A stretch of 43,916 bases of DNA from Kofleriaceae bacterium. Its GTDB lineage: Bacteria; Myxococcota_A; Polyangia; Haliangiales; Haliangiaceae. The notes under the pieces were generated by a model. It worked only from the letters and a program-made list of their open reading frames with translations, was not told the DNA's origin and ran no database searches. The DNA lies in assembly GCA_025357755.1 (NCBI GenBank), contig JANXOP010000044.1:1-43916 (forward strand), read 5' to 3'. Positions 6,092 to 12,887 of this stretch are shown in pieces. Positions within the stretch are counted from its first letter, which is position 1. Each line of letters opens with the position of its first letter. Position numbers and translations under genes: made by a program.

Positions 6092-8614
6092 TCAGCGAGC
6101 GCGGTTGCTGGCGTCTCGGAGCTTCGCGGCGTCGGCGCGGATCTGCTCGAGCACCGTCGTTGACACCGCGCGGCGCGGCGCCGTGGAGAGGGCATCCTTG
6201 AGCCGGACTAGCCGATAGCGACGCATGAGATCTTCGGTCAACTCGCGGCCGACCTGGGCGCGCAGCGTCGCGAGCTCGCGGCCGACGGTTGCATAGAGGG
6301 CAGTGAGATTTTGTGGCGAGGTCTCGATCGGTGCGGGAGCGGTCGACGGCGGCGAAGGCAGCGGAGCCGGCGCGACGGGCTGAGCGGAGCCGAGCGTCGT
6401 CGGCGGCGGTGCGATCGCGGGTTTGGTGGTTGGATCGGAGCTCCGCTGAGTGATCGCGATGATGCTACCGACGATCCCGACCCCAGCCACGACGAGCACG
6501 ATCGGCCACTTCGATCGTCGCGGAGGCTGCCACTCGGCCGAGTCGACCAGATCGACCGAATCGACCGAATCGACCGAATCGATCGCGGTCCCACTCGGCA
6601 CGCGCGCGAAGGATCGTACATCGCGTTCGGCCTTCGGCATCGGCACGGGTACCGGATCCGGTGTCGATATCGGTGTCGGCGTCGGATCTCGCGTGAGCTG
6701 CCACATCGCGAGCGTCTTGGTTCCCTCGCTATCCGTCGGTGGCTGCGGTGCGGCGACTGGCGTCGCGACGACAGGCGGCATCGCGAGCGTCTTGGTGGCT
6801 TCGCGCTCTGCGACCGGTGGTGCGATGAGCTCCTCTCGCACGCCGAGCTTCGCCGCGGCGGCGTCTCGATCTTGCTCGACGAGCTCGAGCAGCAGCTTGA
6901 CCTCGTTGGCATCGCGCGGTCGAGCATCCGGGTTCTTCGCGAGCAGTGCGTACGTCAGCGCCTCGAGCAGCGGATCGACCGCGGCGTCCGGCGCGCGGAC
7001 GCTCATCTTCGGTGGCGCTTCGCGCAACGCCGCCGAAACGATGTCGACGTTCGTACCCGTGAACGGGAGCACGCCGGTCAGCATCTGGTACATGATCACG
7101 CCGAGAGCGTAGAGATCGACGCGGTGATCGACGGCGCGCCCGGCGGCCTGCTCGGGCGCCATGTACGACGGAGTGCCGAGCACCATACCGGCGGCAGTCA
7201 AGCGCGTCGAGTCATCGGCTTCGAGCAAGATCGCAGTGCCAAAATCGGCGATCCGCGGAATTTCGTCGTCGAGTGTGGTCTCGACGATCACGTTCTCCGG
7301 TTTCAAGTCGCGATGGATGATGCCGTTGCTATGCGCGTACGCGAGGCCGGCGCAGATCTGGCGCAGTAAGCGGATCGCACGCGCCGCGGGCAGCGGTCCT
7401 TCACTCAGCAGGGCCGCGAGCGTGACCCCATCGGCGTATTCCATCGCGAGGTACGGCACGCCCTCGGTCGTGCCGACATCGACCACACCGATCACGTTGG
7501 TGTGATGCAAGGAACCCGACACCACCGCTTCGCGCTCGAATCTCCTCACGGCCTCGTCGTTCGCGAGCAAGTTGCGATGTAGCACCTTGAGCGCGAACAG
7601 CCGGGTCAGCTTCGTGTGGTGCGCGCGGTACACCGTGCCCATCTTGCCGACGCCGAGCTTCTCCTCGACGACATAGCGCTCGCCGATCGTCACGCCGACG
7701 AGGTCGCGGCCTGCTGTTTTTCGCACCGGTGCGAGCGGCGTGACGTACTCCTTGTAGCCGGCAGCGCGGGGCGCGTACCCGGCGGGCCGGGGCGCGAGCG
7801 CGTCGTCATCGGCGTACTCTGCGAGCGATGTCCGCGGCGGACGTGGTGCGAGCTCGTCAGGCTCTGCCGTATGCACGACGAGCTCCGGCTTCGCAGCGAG
7901 GACCTCGCAGGCGTCGCAGCTCGTGAGCGCATACAACACGGCCGAGACCAGCCGTTTCTCGATCCGCGCCTTGCAGGTCTCGAGCTCCGCGAGCGTCGCG
8001 CCCTTGGTGAGTAGCTCGAGGATCGGGCGCGCATCGTCGCCGATCCCGAAACCGGAGAGCTCCGCGACCGCTTTCGGGCGGAGCCGAAACCACGCACCCT
8101 GCCGTTCGAGGTCCGCAGCCAGCCGGAGCTCCGACATGTTCTCGCGGGCGCCCAGGTAGATGACCTCGCGCACGTCGATCGCCACACCGGCAAACGGCGA
8201 AGCGTGGTCGACGACGAGCTCGTTGACGATCACCTCACCGCGCTCGAGCGAGAAGGTCCGTGCCGCACGGCGAGCGAGCACGCTACGTCGCAGCTGGGCT
8301 GCCTGTTCGCTCGAGAGCTTCGCGTACTCGATGATCAGCTCGAGCTCGTCTCGGTCCGGGCTCGCTGCCTGGCGCCGGAGGATCTCCGAGACCTGGCTCG
8401 ACGAGATCAAGGCACTGATCCGCGCGACCCGCACCGCGGCATCGGTCGCGAGCGGGGAGGTCGCGTCGACGATCTTGCCGCTCTCGAAGGTCAGTGCGAA
8501 GCGCCGCTCGTCGGCCACGACGCTCAGTCGACCGGACCAGCCACGTCGCGCGAACCCTGCGAGGGTGTGTCCCCACGGCTCCGCTTCGATCTTGCGCTGC
8601 TCGAGGTCGGACAC
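6092..8614 (-). CDS. Ser/Thr protein kinase with DUF4388 N-terminus and a transmembrane segment
   Basis: An 840-residue protein. Residues about 1-130 look like DUF4388/PATAN (GWSGRLSVVADERRFALTFESGKIVDATSPL), a module of gliding-bacteria signalling proteins. A linker to about 310 precedes a Hanks-type kinase domain (about 314-575) with P-loop LGVGKMGTVY, ALKVL lysine, HRDLKPENVI, DFGTA and GTPSYMAPEQ, so all catalytic motifs are intact. A Pro/Thr-rich linker with SVD repeats leads to one membrane helix (about 700-722) and an Ala-rich helical C-terminal domain outside. The kinase would therefore be cytoplasmic with a periplasmic tail. The start is GTG at 8614. A separate promoter is likely, since the upstream gene lies 36 bases away on the same strand. 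Confidence 0.93.
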   Translation of the reverse strand: MSDLEQRKIEAEPWGHTLAGFARRGWSGRLSVVADERRFALTFESGKIVDATSPLATDAAVRVARISALISSSQVSEILRRQAASPDRDELELIIEYAKLSSEQAAQLRRSVLARRAARTFSLERGEVIVNELVVDHASPFAGVAIDVREVIYLGARENMSELRLAADLERQGAWFRLRPKAVAELSGFGIGDDARPILELLTKGATLAELETCKARIEKRLVSAVLYALTSCDACEVLAAKPELVVHTAEPDELAPRPPRTSLAEYADDDALAPRPAGYAPRAAGYKEYVTPLAPVRKTAGRDLVGVTIGERYVVEEKLGVGKMGTVYRAHHTKLTRLFALKVLHRNLLANDEAVRRFEREAVVSGSLHHTNVIGVVDVGTTEGVPYLAMEYADGVTLAALLSEGPLPAARAIRLLRQICAGLAYAHSNGIIHRDLKPENVIVETTLDDEIPRIADFGTAILLEADDSTRLTAAGMVLGTPSYMAPEQAAGRAVDHRVDLYALGVIMYQMLTGVLPFTGTNVDIVSAALREAPPKMSVRAPDAAVDPLLEALTYALLAKNPDARPRDANEVKLLLELVEQDRDAAAAKLGVREELIAPPVAEREATKTLAMPPVVATPVAAPQPPTDSEGTKTLAMWQLTRDPTPTPISTPDPVPVPMPKAERDVRSFARVPSGTAIDSVDSVDSVDLVDSAEWQPPRRSKWPIVLVVAGVGIVGSIIAITQRSSDPTTKPAIAPPPTTLGSAQPVAPAPLPSPPSTAPAPIETSPQNLTALYATVGRELATLRAQVGRELTEDLMRRYRLVRLKDALSTAPRRAVSTTVLEQIRADAAKLRDASNRAR
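6542..6586 (-). repeat. 9-bp tandem repeat inside the kinase gene
   Basis: Three exact 9-base units (atcgaccga on the plus strand, 6551-6577) are flanked by one degenerate unit on each side. On the coding strand they encode repeated Ser-Val-Asp in the linker just before the membrane helix. Unit gain or loss would stay in frame and alter only linker length. Confidence 0.8.
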
Positions 8615-8650
8615 CTTGACCCGCCGAGTCTATCATCCGCGTCGACGCAG

Positions 8651-10018
8651 CTACGCGACGACGGCGTCGACTTTTGGTTCGATCAACTCGATCTTCTTCC
8701 ACGCGCCGGTCTTGAATCGAAGCGCGAGCGCGAGCGCGAGCAACATGAGGTAGCCGCACAGGCACGCCATCGCGCCGACCGCGCCGCCGTTCCACACCCG
8801 TACGACCAGATACGAGCCGGGCGCGAACAATCCCCACGCGATCGCGATGCGCATGCCTGCGGTCCACGCGGTGTCCCCGGCGGCGCGCAGCGTCTCGTTC
8901 AGCGTCATACCGACCGCATCGAACACTTGCCAGATCGCGCTCATCGCGAGCATCGAGCCACCAACGACGATCACCGCCTCACCGCGAAGACCCGAAGGTG
9001 CGAACCACGACAGCACGTGCTCCGGTGCGGCGACGTAGAGCAGGGCCATCGCGCCTTCCCAGGCGATCGTACACGCGAGCGTGAGCTTGACGTTCGCCCA
9101 CACGCGCTCGCGGTGGCCTTCGCCGATCGCTTGCGCCGAGAGGATCGCACCGGCCGATGCGAGTCCGAACGCGGGCATGAACGCGATCGAGTTCACCGCG
9201 ATCACGATGTTGAGCGCGGCGACCGTCGTTGCACCGAGCTTCGCGACGACGATGTTGATGAACGCATCGAACGCGGCGAACTCGAGGAACCAGTTGAGGC
9301 CGTTCGGCAGCCCGAACCGCGCGACGCGCCAGAGCTCGCGCTTGGACAGGCCGAGCGGACCCCGCAGTTTTGGTGCACCGCCCCAGCGGCGCCAGAACGC
9401 GACGAGTAGGAACAGGAAGCCGAGCCAGGTCGCGAGCGCACACGCGACCGCCGCGCCGTCGACACCCATCGCGGGGAAGCCGAACCGGCCCGTGATCAAC
9501 AGCGCGTTGAACACGATCGCGGAGACCATCGTGATGATGCCCGCGATCATCTGCATCCAGGTGTTGCCGAGCCCGCCGTACCAGTTGCCGAGCGCTTCGA
9601 TGCCGACCGCGGCGGCCACCGAGAGCAACCGGATCTGCATGTAGCTCGACATCAGATCGTGGAGCTCGGGTTTGTAGCTCGCGAGCCCGAGTACGGAGGG
9701 GATGAACGGGATCGCGATCGCGCCGACGATGCCGGCGATCAGCGCGAAGCCGAGGCCGTACCACGCGAATCTGCGCGTATCGGCGAGCTCCTTGCGACCG
9801 ACGAGCTGCGCGACGAAGCTCTGGATGATGAACGCGAGGCCCATCGGCAGGAACACGAACGTCATCGTGTTGAGGCCGCCCGTCGAGGTCGCCGCGATCG
9901 CGTTCTCGCCGAGGTCCTTGACCTGGACCACGTCCGCGAACGTGATCACCGACTGACTCGCGCGCGCGAGCACCATCGGCAGCGCGAGCACGAGGAGGGT
10001 CACGAGGCGCGAACGCAT
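8651..10018 (-). CDS. MATE family multidrug/toxin efflux transporter
   Basis: A 455-residue protein with about twelve hydrophobic segments in two similar halves, as expected for MatE (PF01554). The N-terminus (LVTLLVLALPMVLARASQSV) and segments such as FLPMGLAFIIQSFVAQLVGR and MGVDGAAVACALATW match the family's TM1, TM2 and TM6 regions. MATE proteins export cationic drugs, organic acids or peptides in exchange for H+ or Na+; the substrate is not predictable. The ATG at 10018 starts only a few residues before TM1, so a slightly earlier start is possible. The 119 bases upstream, before the ligase stop, show no gene. Confidence 0.92.
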   Translation of the reverse strand: MRSRLVTLLVLALPMVLARASQSVITFADVVQVKDLGENAIAATSTGGLNTMTFVFLPMGLAFIIQSFVAQLVGRKELADTRRFAWYGLGFALIAGIVGAIAIPFIPSVLGLASYKPELHDLMSSYMQIRLLSVAAAVGIEALGNWYGGLGNTWMQMIAGIITMVSAIVFNALLITGRFGFPAMGVDGAAVACALATWLGFLFLLVAFWRRWGGAPKLRGPLGLSKRELWRVARFGLPNGLNWFLEFAAFDAFINIVVAKLGATTVAALNIVIAVNSIAFMPAFGLASAGAILSAQAIGEGHRERVWANVKLTLACTIAWEGAMALLYVAAPEHVLSWFAPSGLRGEAVIVVGGSMLAMSAIWQVFDAVGMTLNETLRAAGDTAWTAGMRIAIAWGLFAPGSYLVVRVWNGGAVGAMACLCGYLMLLALALALRFKTGAWKKIELIEPKVDAVVA

Positions 10019-10137
10019 GGCGGCGAACCATGCGTTGGATGAGCTGGGTGTGCAAGGACTGCCGGAGGGCGAAAGCCAGGCAGGAGCGCGAGGCTATGTC
10101 CCGCGCCGTGCGCCGGTGGTGATGCGACGACGCCGGA

Positions 10138-11241
10138 TCACGTCACCGATGGTACACGACCAAAGATCTGGGCGATCTCGATCGCCGCCGCCTCTTCGAG
10201 CTGATCGTAGCGACAGTCACGCGGGGCTTTGTCCGTGCGCCAGCGCTGGAGGTGCGTTCCGTGCCGGAACCGCGTGCCCTGGAGGTGGTCGTAGGACACT
10301 TCGCACACGAGCTCGAGGCGCAGTGGCTCCCACGAGAGATCCTTGCCGCGATTCCACCGCGATGTAGCGCCGGGCTTGCGTTGAGGCGCGGCTTCTCCGT
10401 CGCCTTCGCCGAGAACGTTCGCCCAGTCCTTCCACGGATGATGTTCGCGATCGCGGAGCGGCTTCAACATCTCGGCGAGCTCGGCACGCACGGTCTGCTT
10501 GAAGCCCGCGCACACGCCGACGTGATGCAACACGCCCTTGTCGTCGTAGAGCCCGAGCAGCAGCGAACCGACGAGCGTGTCCTTGCCGCCCTTGTACCAG
10601 CGGAACCCCGCGACCACGCAATCCGCGGTGCGCTGGTGCTTGATCTTGAGCATCGCGCGCTTGCCGGGCTGATAGCCGAGCGAGTCGGGCTTGGCCATCA
10701 CACCGTCGAGGCCCGCACCTTCGAACCGCTGAAACCAATCGGTCGCGACCGCCTTGTCGCGCGTCGCGGGCGTGACATGGATCGGCGACTTGGCGTGCGC
10801 GAGGGCGGCGACCAGACGCTCGCGCCGTTCGAGTTGCGGCAAGGCGCGCAGATCGTCATCGCCGAGCGCGAGGATGTCCCACGCGATGTACGAGCTCGGC
10901 TTCTCGGCGGCGAGGGTCGCGACGCGCGTCGCCGCAGGATGGATGCGGAGCAACATCGCATCGAAGTCGAGCCGTCCTTCATGTGCGATCACGATCTCGC
11001 CATCGAGCACGCACTTGTCGGGCAAGCTCCTCCGGAGCTGGACCTCGAGCTCGGGGAAGTAACGACCGAGCGGCTTGAGATCGCGGCTCTGGAGGTAGAG
11101 GTCGTCGCCGGCCTTGAACACGAGCGCGCGAAAGCCGTCCCACTTCGGCTCGTAGATCCACTGCTCGCCCTCGGGAATCTCCGAGGACAATTTCGCGAGC
11201 ATCGGCTCGACCGGTGGTTGAAAAGGCAGCGCGAACGGCAC
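10138..11241 (-). CDS. ligC: ATP-dependent DNA ligase (LigC/LigD-ligase type)
   Basis: A 367-residue ligase. Motif I is EPKWDGFRA with the adenylated lysine at residue 33. Motif III (SYIAWDILAL), motif IV (GLDGVMAKPDSLGYQPGKR) and motif V (MLKIKHQR) follow in order, then an OB-fold C-terminal domain. This is the size and order of stand-alone LigC-type ligases, related to the ligase part of LigD, which join nicks or act in Ku-dependent end joining. No Ku, primase or phosphoesterase gene is nearby. The start is GTG at 11241 with TAGCGT exactly 6 bases upstream. It is divergent from the STN-domain gene with only 22 bases between starts. The symbol reflects family resemblance, not proven orthology. 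Confidence 0.9.
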   Translation of the reverse strand: MPFALPFQPPVEPMLAKLSSEIPEGEQWIYEPKWDGFRALVFKAGDDLYLQSRDLKPLGRYFPELEVQLRRSLPDKCVLDGEIVIAHEGRLDFDAMLLRIHPAATRVATLAAEKPSSYIAWDILALGDDDLRALPQLERRERLVAALAHAKSPIHVTPATRDKAVATDWFQRFEGAGLDGVMAKPDSLGYQPGKRAMLKIKHQRTADCVVAGFRWYKGGKDTLVGSLLLGLYDDKGVLHHVGVCAGFKQTVRAELAEMLKPLRDREHHPWKDWANVLGEGDGEAAPQRKPGATSRWNRGKDLSWEPLRLELVCEVSYDHLQGTRFRHGTHLQRWRTDKAPRDCRYDQLEEAAAIEIAQIFGRVPSVT

Positions 11242-11263
11242 GACGGCACGCTATCATCGCACC
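11242..11263. promoter_or_regulatory. overlapping divergent promoters for ligase and STN-domain genes
   Basis: Only 22 bases separate the two GTG starts. Plus strand: TATCAT (11252-11257) lies 6 bases before GTG 11264. Minus strand: TAGCGT (complement of 11248-11253) lies 6 bases before GTG 11241. The two hexamers overlap by two bases. This geometry predicts leaderless transcripts in both directions and mutual exclusion of polymerase. Neither has a clear -35. Confidence 0.45.
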
Positions 11264-11572
11264 GTGCGCGCCGTGCTGATTTTGTGTCTAGCCGCGACCG
11301 TGGCGCATGGTGGCGAGCTGTGCAGGCCGGGCCAGCAACATCGCGGCAAGGTCCTCGATCTGGATGTCGCGAACGCGGATCTGCACGATGTCATGCGCTT
11401 GCTCGCCGATACCGCGAACATCAACCTCGTCATCGGCGAGACCGTGACTGGCAAGGTCTCGCTCAGGCTCAAGCACGTCGCGTGGGATGCAGTCGCGTGC
11501 ACGATCGCGGGCCTCCATCATTTGCGGATGACGCTCGACGACAACATTCTGCTCGTGGTGCCGCTCAAGTAG
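11264..11572 (+). CDS. small exported protein with a lone secretin/TonB short N-terminal (STN) domain
   Basis: A 102-residue protein with a signal peptide (MRAVLILCLAATVAHG) and one domain, LDLDVANADLHDVMRLLADT...NLVIGETVTGKVSLRLKHVAWDAV. This is the beta-alpha-beta pattern of STN domains found before the pore domain in PilQ-type secretins and in FecA-like receptors. The beta-barrel or secretin domain that should follow is absent; the protein ends just after the domain (LLVVPLK). Such orphan domains may bind secretin or TonB partners; the role is unknown. The start is GTG at 11264. The 3' end overlaps the convergent VOC gene by 8 bases. Confidence 0.8.
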   Translation: MRAVLILCLAATVAHGGELCRPGQQHRGKVLDLDVANADLHDVMRLLADTANINLVIGETVTGKVSLRLKHVAWDAVACTIAGLHHLRMTLDDNILLVVPLK

Positions 11573-12326
11573 CCGGCAGGTTCGCGGGCTGCAGGATCCC
11601 GAGCACACCGCCGCTCGGATCGGCGAACACGCTGAACGTGCCGACCTGAGGCATGGTCGTGGGAGGCAGCAGCGGCGTGGCGCCGAGCCTCTGTGCCTTC
11701 GCGAGGGTCTGCTCGCAGCTCTGCACGCGCACGTACGGCAACCAGCTCTGCGGCACGTTGGGCATCGGCGACGTCATGATGCCCGCGCGCGGCACGCCGT
11801 CTTTTTTCAACACGTGATACGTGCCGTTCGGTGTGGGCATCGAGTCGAGCTCGAAGCCAGCGATCGCTTGATAGAACGCGGCCGATGTCGCCGGATCTGC
11901 GGACTGGAGCTCGTTCCAGCAGAACGTGCCGACCGCGTGGTGGTAATCGCCGCCCGGTTCGCGCGTCACCGGTTGCCACAGCGCGAACACACCGCCGAGC
12001 GGATCCGCGACGATCGCGATCTTCCCGGCGCTGATCTCGAACACCGGCTCGAGCACGCGGCCGCCCAGCGCCGCGACCTGCGCCGCGGAGGCGGTGGCGT
12101 CTTCGACCTGAAGATGCGAGATCCAGTGCGCCGGCGCGCCGGTGGTCGCGATCAAGTAGCCACCGACCGTGGTGCCAGCCGATGCGATCATCGTGTACGC
12201 ACCGTTCGGCATCGGCACCGCTTGGCTCCCCCAGTTGAACAGCTCGCCGAAGAACCCTTGCGCGCGCGAGAGATCCTGCGTCGCGTACTCGAACCACACG
12301 AAACGACCGGTTGGAATGATTGTCAT
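11565..12326 (-). CDS. VOC (glyoxalase/dioxygenase fold) family protein, two modules
   Basis: A 253-residue protein made of two VOC halves. The first (residues about 7-118) has GRFVWFEYATQDLSRAQGFFGELFNW and ends DPLGGVFALWQP. The second (about 125-250) has GTFCWNELQSADPATSAAFYQAIAGFE and ends DPSGGVLGILQP. Paired modules with WFE and WNEL openings are typical of the actinobacterial and myxobacterial glyoxalase-like/hydroxylase CatB-type group. Some metal-ligand positions are not obviously kept, so catalytic activity is uncertain. It lies downstream of msrB on the same strand with a 61-base gap and may share its transcript. Confidence 0.87.
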   Translation of the reverse strand: MTIIPTGRFVWFEYATQDLSRAQGFFGELFNWGSQAVPMPNGAYTMIASAGTTVGGYLIATTGAPAHWISHLQVEDATASAAQVAALGGRVLEPVFEISAGKIAIVADPLGGVFALWQPVTREPGGDYHHAVGTFCWNELQSADPATSAAFYQAIAGFELDSMPTPNGTYHVLKKDGVPRAGIMTSPMPNVPQSWLPYVRVQSCEQTLAKAQRLGATPLLPPTTMPQVGTFSVFADPSGGVLGILQPANLPAT

Positions 12327-12387
12327 GCCCCTGGGTCGAACGGCGTGGGCGCCGATCGACAGGTCGCCTCCGGCAGCCGCTAACTGC

Positions 12388-12834
12388 TCAGGATTTCAGG
12401 CTGATCGGCTGACCGTCTTCGACAAAGCCGAGCGATGCCGAGTTCATGCAGTAGCGCAGATGGGTCGGCGCCGGGCCGTCGTCGAACACGTGCCCGAGAT
12501 GCGCATCGCAGCGCGCGCAGCGGTTCTCGACGCGACGCATGCCATGGCTGACATCCTCGATGTCACGCACGTGCGCCTTGTCGACTGGCTGGAAGAACGA
12601 CGGCCAGCCGGTCCCGGAATCGAACTTCGTGCCCGACTTGAACAGCGGGAGACCGCAGAGCCGGCACACGTACGTGCCGGTCTTCTTGTTATCGAGGAAC
12701 ACACCACAGAACGGACGCTCGGTGCCCTGGTGCAGGATCACTTGACGTTCCTCGGGCGTGAAGTCCGCAGCGAGTGCATTCACGCGCTCGCTCGACAGCG
12801 GGGTGATGTCGTACCCGGATTGGGAGGTAGTCAT
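12388..12834 (-). CDS. msrB: peptide-methionine (R)-S-oxide reductase MsrB
   Basis: A 148-residue enzyme that reduces methionine-R-sulfoxide in proteins. The start is the ATG at 12834 ([10 protein letters not shown]), because the open frame further upstream encodes no MsrB-like sequence. The four zinc cysteines are present (CRLC, Cys57/60; CARC, Cys106/109). The core GTGWPSF and HVFDDGP blocks and the catalytic Cys129 in [11 protein letters not shown] are intact. There is no signal peptide, so it is cytoplasmic. The resolving cysteine may be Cys43 in RPFCGVF. No msrA is fused or adjacent. The divergent kinase starts 53 bases away. Confidence 0.96.
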   Translation of the reverse strand: MTTSQSGYDITPLSSERVNALAADFTPEERQVILHQGTERPFCGVFLDNKKTGTYVCRLCGLPLFKSGTKFDSGTGWPSFFQPVDKAHVRDIEDVSHGMRRVENRCARCDAHLGHVFDDGPAPTHLRYCMNSASLGFVEDGQPISLKS

Positions 12835-12887
12835 ACGCACGGCATACGACGAAAACGGTGAAAAGTTACTGCTATCATGCACCTTCG

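Noticed and set aside
6542-6586. A CRISPR-like or regulatory repeat.
   Set aside because: Units are 9 bases without spacers and lie inside a coding linker.
11565-12326. The VOC protein as a true glyoxalase I.
   Set aside because: The two modules have the fold pattern but not a clear full set of metal ligands, so only the family name is given.
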